Below the pieces are notes generated by a model. It did not search any database. It saw only the letters and a list, made by a program, of their open reading frames with translations, and was not told where the DNA came from. The position numbers and the translations under genes were made by a program. From assembly GCA_937931785.1 (NCBI GenBank), contig CALHAX010000021.1, positions 1 through 64,000 of the forward strand: a DNA stretch of 64,000 nt, given 5' to 3'. The stretch comes from an uncultured Hyphomicrobiaceae bacterium (lineage in GTDB: Bacteria > Pseudomonadota > Alphaproteobacteria > Rhizobiales > CALHAX01). Below, piece after piece: positions 37,940-46,585 of this stretch. Position 1 is the stretch's first letter, and every line of letters starts with the position of its first letter.

Positions 37940-38788
37940 ATGACCACCACTGTTTTTATCGCCGTCATCGGCGCAGCCGTTCTGCATGCGGTATGGAATG
38001 CGCTGCTCAAGGATGGGCATGACAAGCATCTGAGCATGTCGGCTGTGGTTCTTGGTCATGCGCCTTACGCGGTCGTTGCGCTGCTCTTTGTGCCCGCACC
38101 CGCACCGGAAAGTTGGTCGTATCTTCTGGCAGGCACCTTGCTTCATGTGGGCTATCAACTTTTCCTCCTGACATCATATCGCTTCGGCGATCTGACACAG
38201 GTGTATCCGATTGCGCGCGGATCGGCGCCGATTCTGGTTGCAGGGGTGTCTGTGGTTTTTCTTGGCGTGCATATGGAACCACTGGAGCTTCTGGCGGTAT
38301 TCGTCATTGCTGCGGGAATCATCAGTCTCAGTCTTGTGCGGGAACAGGACGGTGGGCGAAACATCAAGGCGGCGGGCCTCGCATTTACGACCGGATGCTT
38401 TATCGCAGCATACTCGCTCGTGGACGGAACGGGCGCACGGTTGGCAGGAACAGCTATAGGATTTTATAGCTGGCTGACGATTGGCAATGCGATCATTTTT
38501 GCAGCGTTCATGGCCTGGATGAAACCGGGAACGATCAGGCAGGTTCTACCGCGTGCCAGAAAGGTTTTTGTTGTCGGAGGTGGCGCGTCGTTCGCGGCGT
38601 ATGGGCTTGTCACATGGGCTTTCACGCAAGCCCCGATTACACTTGTGACCGCGTTACGAGAAACAAGCATCGTATTTGCGCTCATGATCGGCGTGTTCTT
38701 TTTGGGAGAGAAACTAAACCTCGTCAAGGTCATGTCGACGATGATCACACTCTTTGGTGCAGCACTGTTGCGGTTCTCGAAGTCATAG
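37940..38788 (+). CDS. DMT-superfamily (EamA) transporter
   Basis: 282 aa with about ten hydrophobic segments in two EamA halves (for example VFIAVIGAAVLHAVWNALLKDG at the start and the second repeat from near residue 145). AGAGG lies 8 nt before ATG 37940; a GTG two codons upstream is also possible. EamA proteins export amino acids, metabolites or nucleotide sugars; substrate unknown. It follows ruvB by 48 nt on the same strand. Confidence 0.85.
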   Translation: MTTTVFIAVIGAAVLHAVWNALLKDGHDKHLSMSAVVLGHAPYAVVALLFVPAPAPESWSYLLAGTLLHVGYQLFLLTSYRFGDLTQVYPIARGSAPILVAGVSVVFLGVHMEPLELLAVFVIAAGIISLSLVREQDGGRNIKAAGLAFTTGCFIAAYSLVDGTGARLAGTAIGFYSWLTIGNAIIFAAFMAWMKPGTIRQVLPRARKVFVVGGGASFAAYGLVTWAFTQAPITLVTALRETSIVFALMIGVFFLGEKLNLVKVMSTMITLFGAALLRFSKS

Positions 38789-38834
38789 GTGTGCTCGGGT
38801 GGCGCTGGATTGCGTTTCGGAACGACAAGGACAA

Positions 38835-39281
38835 TCACAACACCTTGCAGAAAAAAATACGGCTGAAAGCTTCTTCTTCCCACCGGCCGATTTCGTCATA
38901 ACCACGCCCGAGATAGTACGGGATATTTTCGGTCATCTTTTCGTTGGTGTAGAGTTCGACACGATCGAGACCGAGATCGCGGGCGGATGACTCTACGTGT
39001 TCGATCAACCGTGTCCCGAGCCCTTGACCATGCGCTGATGGAGCGACAGCAACATTTTCGAGGTGCATGTGATCATTGCGCGGATAGTAGACGACGAAGC
39101 CTGCGACCCGTTCATCAAGTTCCACGACGTGCAGGATTCCACCTGAGATTTGCGCCGCGAAATCCGCCACCATGGGAGCAGGCTCGCGACCAATGCGGGC
39201 GACGTACATGGCGTAGGCGGCGCGGGCGATGCTGCGTATGACCGGAAGATCATTTGCGGTTGCGAGACGAATACGTGCCAT
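38835..39281 (-). CDS. GNAT family N-acetyltransferase
   Basis: 148 aa. Acetyl-CoA loop VAPSAHGQGLGTRLIEHVES (Q/R-x2-G-x-G/A form) and C-terminal YTNEKMTENIPYYLGRGYDEIGRW. N-acetyltransferase acting on an unknown amine. It begins 4 nt after the enolase-superfamily gene stop, so it is probably the third gene of efp-MR/MLE-GNAT. Confidence 0.88.
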   Translation of the reverse strand: MARIRLATANDLPVIRSIARAAYAMYVARIGREPAPMVADFAAQISGGILHVVELDERVAGFVVYYPRNDHMHLENVAVAPSAHGQGLGTRLIEHVESSARDLGLDRVELYTNEKMTENIPYYLGRGYDEIGRWEEEAFSRIFFCKVL

Positions 39282-39285
39282 CGGA

Positions 39286-40470
39286 TCAAATCAACGGCAA
39301 CCGTCGCATGACACCGGGATTGTCGGGATCGAAAAACTTGTTCAGCGGGCCCTGATCGATAAACAACCGGTGCATGTGGGCAAGCTTCTCACGATCCAGC
39401 GTCACACCGAGTCCTGGTCCGCTGGGAACGTCGAGATGGCTGTCCTTCATGCGGTACGGCCCTTCTTCAATCACATCCAACGACTGCATGTGAAACAGTG
39501 ACTGGTTGTGGCGTCGCAGGTGCTGCGTCGCAGCGCAAAGGTGCAGGTAGGCAGCGCTCTGAATACCCGTATCACCAGAGTAGCACCAGAAATCCATATT
39601 GGCGGCTTCACATGTGGCGATCAGTTTTTGTGTGCGGAGAAACCCGCCATTCCCGGAGATGCCGGAAACCAGCGCATCCGGCACACCAAGGCGCATCGCT
39701 TTCGGAAGGTCGGTGTTATGGCCGGACAGACAGAGCCGGGTGTGGGGGCGAAGCGCTGCCATTTCCTCATAAGATCCGACTGGATCCTCCCAGTTGTCGA
39801 TGGCGAGTTCTTCCAGTGCCGGAGCCATCTGGCGGGCTGTTGTTACGGAATAAGCGGCGTTCGAATCAACGCGGATCAGAACGTCGTCACCAAGTGCTTT
39901 GCGCAATGCGGCGACCATTGCGATGGCGTCGCGCGGGTTCGCGTCCGACATTTTTCCTTCAAAGGCTGTGGAGCCAAAATCAGCCTGCATGCGCTGGCAG
40001 TATTCAACAACATCTTGTGGCGTTTGCTCTCCGCCCTTGCCACCAAGCCTGTCGCGGTAGACAAAATAATCGGTGAAGGGGACGCGATCGCGCACCTTGC
40101 CGCCAAGCAGATCGCATATCGGGCGGCCCCAGGCTTTGCCGCGCACATCCCACAATGCCATTTCGATCCCGCCAAATGTGGCAAGTGAAGCAAAATCGGA
40201 AATGCTCTGCACACCGTGGCCATCCGGAAGAACCGCCAGCTCGCATCCATGGATATCGATCGGATCGCGACCAATCAGAGGTTCGGCGAAACCTGCATCG
40301 ATCATACGTGCCGGTGCGGGACCGGGGGCTTCGCCAAGGCCGACAAGTCCGTCTGACGTTTCGACTTCGATTATGGTTTGCGTGAAACCCGGGAAACGCC
40401 CGTAGGACCAGACATAGGGTGCGTCGAGCGGCACATTGACCGGTGTCGCGCGGATGGCGGATATCTTCAC
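39286..40470 (-). CDS. Enolase-superfamily enzyme (mandelate racemase/glucarate dehydratase-like)
   Basis: 394 aa from GTG 40470, which has AGGGAG 6 nt upstream; an upstream open frame to 40551 overlaps efp and is not homologous. N-terminal capping domain, then a barrel with Lys173 (FEGKM), Asp202 and Asn204 (RVDSNAAY), Glu228 (NWEDPVG) and His251 (SGHNTD). Relative to glucarate dehydratase the first Lys of KxK looks replaced by Glu and the late His by Tyr297 (WCYSGD). It likely acts on a sugar acid or related acid by proton abstraction. 22 nt after efp. Confidence 0.82.
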   Translation of the reverse strand: MKISAIRATPVNVPLDAPYVWSYGRFPGFTQTIIEVETSDGLVGLGEAPGPAPARMIDAGFAEPLIGRDPIDIHGCELAVLPDGHGVQSISDFASLATFGGIEMALWDVRGKAWGRPICDLLGGKVRDRVPFTDYFVYRDRLGGKGGEQTPQDVVEYCQRMQADFGSTAFEGKMSDANPRDAIAMVAALRKALGDDVLIRVDSNAAYSVTTARQMAPALEELAIDNWEDPVGSYEEMAALRPHTRLCLSGHNTDLPKAMRLGVPDALVSGISGNGGFLRTQKLIATCEAANMDFWCYSGDTGIQSAAYLHLCAATQHLRRHNQSLFHMQSLDVIEEGPYRMKDSHLDVPSGPGLGVTLDREKLAHMHRLFIDQGPLNKFFDPDNPGVMRRLPLI

Positions 40471-40492
40471 GGGCGCTCCCTTTTCCTGACGA

Positions 40493-41056
40493 TCAGTCCG
40501 TACGGCGCAAGTAGGTGATCTCGTTTGTGTCAACGATGATTTTTTCTCCAACCTTGATAAATGGCGGCACCATCACGCGTACACCATTGTCGGTCATTGC
40601 CGGTTTGTACGAGGATGAGGCCGTTTGACCTTTGACCACGGCTTCGGTTTCGACCACCTCCAAAGTCACCTGATCCGGGAGTGAAACGCCAATGTTCATC
40701 TCCTCGAAACTCTCCACCACAACGGTCATGCCATCCTGCAGGAATGCGGCGCGTTCGCCGACAAAGTCCTTGGGAATTGTGATCTGGTCGTAGGTTTCCT
40801 GATGCATGAAAACGAGATCATCGCCTTCTTCATAGAGATACTGGTAATCGTTCTGTTCCAGACGTACGCGCTCGACGTTCTCCGATGCACGAAACCGTTC
40901 GTTCAACTTGGTCCCCTCGATCAGGTTCTTGAGCTCGACTTGCGCGTAGGCTGGGCCTTTGCCAGGTTTGACGTGATTGGTTTTCACCGCTACCCACAGG
41001 CCACCCTTGTGCTGGATGACATTGCCCTGGCGGATTTCGTTGCCGTTGATTTTCAT
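40493..41056 (-). CDS. efp: Translation elongation factor P
   Basis: 187 aa, full length. The tip loop [16 protein letters not shown] has Lys33 at the position that is modified in other EF-P proteins. Domains II and III follow ([31 protein letters not shown] and PLTVKGxT-like [20 protein letters not shown]). It helps ribosomes through polyproline stretches. epmA/epmB genes are not in the window. First gene of a minus-strand run with an enolase-superfamily gene and a GNAT gene. Confidence 0.97.
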   Translation of the reverse strand: MKINGNEIRQGNVIQHKGGLWVAVKTNHVKPGKGPAYAQVELKNLIEGTKLNERFRASENVERVRLEQNDYQYLYEEGDDLVFMHQETYDQITIPKDFVGERAAFLQDGMTVVVESFEEMNIGVSLPDQVTLEVVETEAVVKGQTASSSYKPAMTDNGVRVMVPPFIKVGEKIIVDTNEITYLRRTD

Positions 41057-41146
41057 GAGGGTGCAAACTTCTTTGTCTGGCGCCGGAATTTGGCCCCTAT
41101 GGGCCCGCTTCGCGCTATCCTGTCAAGGGTAGCAGGGAGAGATGCA

Positions 41147-42115
41147 ATGAATGAGAGCCGTTGGCAGGATCGTCCAGAGCGCACGTTTGAACGGATGGTG
41201 GCCCCGATGCTCTCCACTATGGAGGCCTCACGGCTGGAGGCGGTGGCGGCATACCAAAAGCGGTTATTCACCTGCGGCCCGGTGGCTGTGATCGGTATTG
41301 GCGCGACCGGTTGGGCAACGTGGTCAACCCCTTTCTTCACAGGGATCACCCTTGTCGTCGCGTTCGCGCTGGGGTTCGGTGCGTGGTTCTGGGTGACACG
41401 TCCGAAAAAGCAGTTCGTTGATCAGCAGCGGCAGACCGTGCTCGACGCCGTTTGCGCCCATGTTGGCGACCTGACCTATTCGTACGCCGTTGGCTCGACT
41501 GATTTCTCAATCGATGTCTACAGAACTGCGAAAATCATCCCCAGCTACTCAACTTCGAGTCTGGAAGACCTGATCAAGGGGCGATATCGGGGGTGCAACT
41601 TCGCGCTGGTCGAAGCGGAATTAACACGCAAGACCGGAAAGAGCAGCACCACTGTTTTCCAGGGGTTGTTGCTGGAAATCAGCCTACCACAAGCGGTGAA
41701 GAGTCCGATCAGCATCGTGCGCGACCAGAGCGGCTGGGGAACGCTTGCGAAATCCATCTCCGGCTGGTTCGTGCCAGGCGATCCCGTGACTGTGCCGCAC
41801 GCAGCTTTCGAAGCCAAATACGATGTGTATTCAAAAGATGCCGCAGGTGCGCTCTCCATCATTACGCCAGAGTTTGTAGAAAACTTTCTGGAACTGCCAC
41901 ACGTCCTCAAGAGTGACAAAATTCTTGCTGCTTTCCATGAAAACATGTTCCTGATGAGCGTTGCGGACACTCCAGCATTTCTTGATGGGTTTTCGGCAGA
42001 CAGTCCCGTGACGGAGCTGCATGGTTCGTTCGAACGTGTCGTTGAGGAAGTTCGGGTCATACATCGTGTGATCGACCAACTCCTCAAAAATGATCGATAT
42101 GCGCCGGGCGCGTGA
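41147..42115 (+). CDS. DUF3137 membrane protein
   Basis: 322 aa from ATG 41147, preceded by GGGAGA. Two adjacent membrane segments near residues 43-80 (VAVIGIGATGWATW and ITLVVAFALGFGAWFWV), then a soluble domain with SYSTSSLEDLIKGRYRGCNFALVEAEL-like residues, the pattern of DUF3137 proteins. A much longer in-frame extension upstream is antisense to efp and rejected. Function unknown; divergent from efp and 30 nt before the CapA-like gene. Confidence 0.8.
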   Translation: MNESRWQDRPERTFERMVAPMLSTMEASRLEAVAAYQKRLFTCGPVAVIGIGATGWATWSTPFFTGITLVVAFALGFGAWFWVTRPKKQFVDQQRQTVLDAVCAHVGDLTYSYAVGSTDFSIDVYRTAKIIPSYSTSSLEDLIKGRYRGCNFALVEAELTRKTGKSSTTVFQGLLLEISLPQAVKSPISIVRDQSGWGTLAKSISGWFVPGDPVTVPHAAFEAKYDVYSKDAAGALSIITPEFVENFLELPHVLKSDKILAAFHENMFLMSVADTPAFLDGFSADSPVTELHGSFERVVEEVRVIHRVIDQLLKNDRYAPGA

Positions 42116-42145
42116 ACCGCTTCAACCGGACACAAGGAGAACGGC

Positions 42146-43393
42146 ATGAACCGACGAGCGATACTGACCGGTTTTTCTGCTCTATTGACCTGCGCATCGC
42201 ATGCCGCCGCCGAGGAATTCACGATTGTTCTGACGGGAGATACGGGGTTCAGCCGCAACCACTCGCCTGTGCATCCGAAGGGGGTTCTGAAATATGGGAA
42301 ACGCCCCCCATTCCGTGCGGCGCTTTCTGGAGTTGCCGGGGACATTAATGGCGATCTGAATTTCACCAACATCGAAACAGTGGTCACGGATCGCAACGGG
42401 CTGAAACGTGATTTCAAGGGGCAACGCGGGCCGTTCAATTTCCGTACCCACCCGAACGGTATCACGGCGCTGACGGACGCGGGGTTCAATGTGTTCTCGC
42501 TCGCGAACAATCACGCAATGGACTATGGACCTGCGGGGTTGCGCGAGACGCTGAAGCACATTTCTACCGTTCCAAAGAGCAAATTGTTGGCGGCCGCGGG
42601 CCTGGGATTGAACAGTTCTGAAGCTGGCAAACCGCATGTCATGAATGTGCGCGGTGCGGATGTCGCATTCTCGGCGCTTGGGATTGTGACGAACAATCTC
42701 GGGCGGCATCGCGCCGGCAAAAACAAACCCGGGCAAATGGCGTATCGGTTTGATGACGATTTTCGCGATGTCCTTGCCCGACTGACTGCGACGCCCGCCG
42801 ATTATCGCATGCTGTCCGTCCACTACGGTGTTGAGGGACAAGTGCGCACAGACCGCCGTCAAGTGAAGGACTGGCGCAAGATCGCGGTGCTCGACAAGGG
42901 TGTCGATCTGGTGATCGGTCATCATGCGCACGTGGTGCGTGCCGTTGAGCGGGCCGGAGATTCCGTGATCTTCTACGGACTTGGGAATTTTATTCATCAC
43001 GGCACGGCTAATATGACAGCGAAGGGGATTTGCAAGGATTATGGTTTGATGGCGCGGGTCCATCTGAAACGTCAGGCGGATGGCAAGCTGGCGGCGCGCG
43101 CTGTTGAAGTGATGCCGGTGACGAACACGCACATTGCAGTGAAACGACTTCCTGCGGCAAAGGCCCGCCAGCGTGTACATGCTTTGAATCATCTGGCGCG
43201 CAAGCTGCCCAAGGGCGGTGATGGTGTTGAGGGCATGCGTTTTACACCACAGAGTGATGGCCGCGGCCTGTATTGCTTCAAGGGGGCTGCAGAGGATGGC
43301 GGCAAGATTGGCAAACTATGCAGCGGTTGGACACCTGCGCCTTCCATCCCGGCGAATATCCGTGGGCGGATCGCATCGTCGTGCCGAAGCTGA
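42146..43393 (+). CDS. CapA-family (PGA_cap) exported metallophosphatase-like protein
   Basis: 415 aa, AAGGAG before ATG, signal peptide about 1-22 (ILTGFSALLTCASHAAA). The calcineurin-like CapA fold motifs are TGDTGFSRNHSP, GDLNFTNIETV, SLANNHAMDYGPAGLRET, and VDLVIGHHAHVVRAVE with FYGLGNFIHH. CapA proteins take part in poly-gamma-glutamate or other capsule anchoring; no other capsule genes are near. Directly downstream of the DUF3137 gene. Confidence 0.87.
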   Translation: MNRRAILTGFSALLTCASHAAAEEFTIVLTGDTGFSRNHSPVHPKGVLKYGKRPPFRAALSGVAGDINGDLNFTNIETVVTDRNGLKRDFKGQRGPFNFRTHPNGITALTDAGFNVFSLANNHAMDYGPAGLRETLKHISTVPKSKLLAAAGLGLNSSEAGKPHVMNVRGADVAFSALGIVTNNLGRHRAGKNKPGQMAYRFDDDFRDVLARLTATPADYRMLSVHYGVEGQVRTDRRQVKDWRKIAVLDKGVDLVIGHHAHVVRAVERAGDSVIFYGLGNFIHHGTANMTAKGICKDYGLMARVHLKRQADGKLAARAVEVMPVTNTHIAVKRLPAAKARQRVHALNHLARKLPKGGDGVEGMRFTPQSDGRGLYCFKGAAEDGGKIGKLCSGWTPAPSIPANIRGRIASSCRS

Positions 43394-43415
43394 ATGAGAG
43401 ACTGGGTCGACGGCC

Positions 43416-43793
43416 ATGACACCCAAAGCTTACAACACATTCTGCGGCTCCCTCCCTCACACCACACATGTCGTCCAGTGGGGCGACGCCGATGTGTGGA
43501 AGGTCGGAGGGAAGGTTTTTGCTATTGGCGGATGGAACCCGGAGAGCGATGCCAAGGATTTTCTGTACGTTACGTTCAAATGTTCGGAGATCAGCTACGA
43601 TCTGCTGAAACAGGAGGACGGGTGTCGACCCGCGCCATACCTTGCCTCGCGCGGCATGAAATGGATTCAGCGCACGTCTCGCGATGTCATAGACGATGCG
43701 ACACTGAAAAATTATCTGCGCGAGAGCTATCGTCTGGCATCGCTGAACCTGACCAAGAAACTGCAAAAAGAACTGGGCCTCAATCAGGATTGA
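43416..43793 (+). CDS. MmcQ/YjbR-family protein
   Basis: 125 aa, small CyaY-like fold. Typical spacing: FCGSLPHTTHVVQWGDADVWKVGGKVFAIGGW, then FKCSEISYDLL and ARGMKWIQ. YjbR/MmcQ proteins are DNA-binding-like small domains of uncertain role. 22 nt after the CapA gene, and convergent with the DMT gene, its stop 6 nt away. Confidence 0.82.
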   Translation: MTPKAYNTFCGSLPHTTHVVQWGDADVWKVGGKVFAIGGWNPESDAKDFLYVTFKCSEISYDLLKQEDGCRPAPYLASRGMKWIQRTSRDVIDDATLKNYLRESYRLASLNLTKKLQKELGLNQD

Positions 43794-43799
43794 CGGCTG

Positions 43800-44726
43800 T
43801 TACGCTCTTCGCGCCGCAAGAGCGACACCCGAAATGATGAGAGCGAAGCCGATGATGTGATAGGGCTGCAGTGTTTCACCGAGGAGCCCGATCGCCATAA
43901 CGCTGCCGAACAGCGGGACAAGGTGCAAGAACGCTCCCGCTCGGTTCGAGCCAATCATCTGCACACCGCGATTGTAGAGGTTGTAGGAAATGATCGACGG
44001 AAAAATTCCAGCATAGAGAACACCGACGGTCGATTTCCATGAGAGCTGTATCGGAGTGCCATTCCAGTGCTCCATCATCCACATTGGAAGATTGAAGAGC
44101 ACACCCAGCATCGCGAGCATTGTTGCGAAAGTCAGCCAGTGCACCTTCGGCCCTTTGCGCAGGAAAACCGTGTACAGCGCCCAACTGGCGAAACCTGCCA
44201 GGATGAGAAGATCACCGAAGTTGAACGACAGTCCCAGCAGCGCATGGATGTCGCCGCGTGCGATCACGATCAGAACGCCCGTCATGGACGTCGCAATGCC
44301 CACGCCCTGGAGTGTCGTAAACCGATCGCGAAACAGGATGAAGCTCGTTATAACGATCAAAATCGGTGCAGCGGACTGCATGATCAGCCCGTTCAGTGCT
44401 GATGTGTAGTTCAGTCCAACATAGGCGATGGTGTTGAACAACGTCGGGCCTGTCAGACCGAGCAACGCCATGATACCAAGATGTTTGCGCACTACGGGCC
44501 AGTCGCGCTTCAGGTGCGACCAGGCGAACGGCAGAAGAATGAGGCTGGCCACAACCCAGCGCATGCCACCTAATGCAAAGGGTGGAACATCACCCGCCAC
44601 CCATTTGCCCATGATGAAGTTCCCCGCCCAAAACAACGGCGTGAGGGTCAACATCAGATAGGCGTTCGAGAAAAACCAGGACTGCTTTTCGGAGGTCGAG
44701 GTGTTGCCGGCATGTTGTGTGCTCAT
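43800..44726 (-). CDS. DMT-superfamily (EamA) transporter
   Basis: 308 aa from ATG 44726; ten extra upstream codons have no support. Ten membrane segments in two EamA repeats (FWAGNFIMGKWVAGDVPPFALGGMRW at the start). Drug/metabolite exporter of unknown substrate. A CGCTCTT/AAGAGCG inverted repeat (43803-43824) spans its last codons and could be a weak shared terminator with the MmcQ-like gene. Confidence 0.87.
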   Translation of the reverse strand: MSTQHAGNTSTSEKQSWFFSNAYLMLTLTPLFWAGNFIMGKWVAGDVPPFALGGMRWVVASLILLPFAWSHLKRDWPVVRKHLGIMALLGLTGPTLFNTIAYVGLNYTSALNGLIMQSAAPILIVITSFILFRDRFTTLQGVGIATSMTGVLIVIARGDIHALLGLSFNFGDLLILAGFASWALYTVFLRKGPKVHWLTFATMLAMLGVLFNLPMWMMEHWNGTPIQLSWKSTVGVLYAGIFPSIISYNLYNRGVQMIGSNRAGAFLHLVPLFGSVMAIGLLGETLQPYHIIGFALIISGVALAARRA

Positions 44727-44756
44727 GGGTGCGAGCCATAACCTGTTGAGGCACAA

Positions 44757-45157
44757 AACAAAACGTTGATTTTCACCATGCGAACAACGCGGTCTGCACC
44801 ATTATCAGGGTATGCATATCCTCAAATCGAGTGTACGCGTGCCGATGATTTTTAATCCGTTTTTCGCCGCGACACTCACAAATCTGCCACACTTGTGCAC
44901 GGATATCGCAGTGGTCCGGTGATCGGGGGGAAACGAACCCGGACTTCAAATGCGCATTTGCCGGGCGGCTGGCCTAGCGGAATGATGCGCCCAAAACGAC
45001 AGTTTGCACGAGGGCGCATGGCTGCGCTTTCTGTTTTTTCCACACAGGATTTTTCCTCTGTGGTCACAGCTTCCGATCGACAACGCGCTGTACCAGAGTC
45101 CAACCGGGTCGCCGTTTCACGGTGCTCGCCGGTGCGTTCGTATCAGGAGTATACGCC
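44757..45157. other. Divergent intergenic region of about 400 bp
   Basis: No credible gene. Contains a 12-bp palindrome AAATGCGCATTT (44948-44959) and a GTCCGG...CCGGAC hairpin (about 44914-44944). A segment with ACCA and TTCG near 44890-44950 resembled a tRNA on first look but does not fold as one. It should hold the promoters of the divergent DMT and TAXI genes. Confidence 0.45.
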
Positions 45158-46501
45158 GTGCGTTCACCTTCCCGCTATCTGTCATTTTTATCTGTTCTGA
45201 TCGTCTCGATCTTCTTCCTTGATCACCCCGCCTCCGCGCAATTCTTCACATTTGGTACGGGTGACAAGGTTCCCGCGGTCAAACAGAAGGAGACGGTGAA
45301 AGCTAAGACCGTTCGCAAGCGTGTCATCCGGCGCAAACCGCGGACAGCGAAGTTGCGGGCGAAACCCCGTGTCGCACTGCGCACGAAGAAGACACAGCGC
45401 AAACGAGCTGTAAAAGCGAAAATCCGACCAACAGCTTCCACAACAAAAAAACCTCGTAAACGACGCGTTCGCAAGAGCGGGCTTTCCCGCTCCGATCAGG
45501 TCAACAACGGGCGCGTTGGATTGATCTCTGGCGGCATCGGCGGAACATACATCCGCATCGCCACCGATCTGGCCTCCGTACTGAACGGTTTGGACAATAT
45601 GCGCATTCTCCCGATTGTCGGACAGGGCTCTGTGCAGAACATCACCGACATTCTGTACCTCAAGGGTGTGGACGTTGGCATCGTACAGTCTGATGTTCTG
45701 GCCTATATCAAGGCCCGCGGCCTGCATCGAAATATTGATCGACGCATCCAGTACATCACCAAACTCTACAACGAGGAATTCCACCTCGTCGGCGGGCGCG
45801 AGATCGAAGATATCCGCGACCTGGAAGGAAAACGGGTCAATTTCGGCGTGGCAGGATCCGGCACGTTCATGACAGCGACGACAGTCTTCGAGAAGCTCGG
45901 CATCAACGTAATACCGGTCAACCACGATCAGGCGCTTGCAATTGAAAAACTCCGAAACGGAGAAATTGCAGCGACTGTTTTTGTTGCCGGAAAACCGGCA
46001 AGTGCCGTTGCGGACCTCAAAGGCGCTTATGGTCTTCAGCTCATTCCGGTTCCCTATGATCGCGCATTGCAGAACGCCTATCTGCCTGCACGCTTTTCTG
46101 CTGAAGATTATCCGGAATTGGTACCCAACGGTGAGACTATCAATTCAATCGCGGTCGGTGCCGTCATGGCGGTGTACAACTGGTCATCCGACACAACGCG
46201 TCGGCAACGTGTTGAACGGTTCGTGGAAGCTTTCTTTGCGCGCATCAAGGAGTTTCGCGTCGAGCCGCGCCATAAGAAATGGCGAGAGGTCAACCTCGCT
46301 GCCAAACTACCTGGATGGAAACGTTTGCCTGCCGCTGAGCGTTGGCTCCAGAAAAACACACCAGAGGTACGTGATCGCCTGAAGGTGTCTTTCAGCGCCT
46401 TCCTCAACGAGAACGCGTCCGGCGATGCGTCGGCACAAACTGCAGAAGAACGCGACGTCTTGTTCAAAAAATTCCTCGATTGGCAGAAGTCTCAACCCTG
46501 A
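45158..46501 (+). CDS. TAXI-family TRAP substrate-binding protein with very basic N-terminal segment
   Basis: 447 aa from GTG 45158, with AGGAG 8 nt upstream; a longer frame begins at 45122. Signal peptide (about 1-27). Residues 42-106 contain 32 Lys/Arg of 65, then the TAXI domain begins (GRVGLISGGIGGTYIRIATDLASVLN). The TAXI domain pattern VDVGIVQSDVLAYIKARG and GKRVNFGVAGSGTFMT is clear. TAXI proteins bind glutamate-like or other solutes for fused TRAP permeases; no permease gene is in the window. A basic tail between signal and ligand domain is not a usual feature. Confidence 0.85.
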   Translation: MRSPSRYLSFLSVLIVSIFFLDHPASAQFFTFGTGDKVPAVKQKETVKAKTVRKRVIRRKPRTAKLRAKPRVALRTKKTQRKRAVKAKIRPTASTTKKPRKRRVRKSGLSRSDQVNNGRVGLISGGIGGTYIRIATDLASVLNGLDNMRILPIVGQGSVQNITDILYLKGVDVGIVQSDVLAYIKARGLHRNIDRRIQYITKLYNEEFHLVGGREIEDIRDLEGKRVNFGVAGSGTFMTATTVFEKLGINVIPVNHDQALAIEKLRNGEIAATVFVAGKPASAVADLKGAYGLQLIPVPYDRALQNAYLPARFSAEDYPELVPNGETINSIAVGAVMAVYNWSSDTTRRQRVERFVEAFFARIKEFRVEPRHKKWREVNLAAKLPGWKRLPAAERWLQKNTPEVRDRLKVSFSAFLNENASGDASAQTAEERDVLFKKFLDWQKSQP

Positions 46502-46585
46502 GGCACCTGATCTCACATGGGCTGGCTTGGGAGCCAACGCCTTACCTCACCTTGTCACATTACGCCTTCGGGCTGGGAGCGTCAC

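Noticed and set aside
40802-41146. Long upstream extension of the DUF3137 gene
   Set aside because: It is antisense to efp and adds non-homologous residues; ATG 41147 has a good ribosome site.
44890-44960. tRNA-like segment
   Set aside because: ACCA and TTCG are present on the minus strand, but no acceptor, D or anticodon stem forms.
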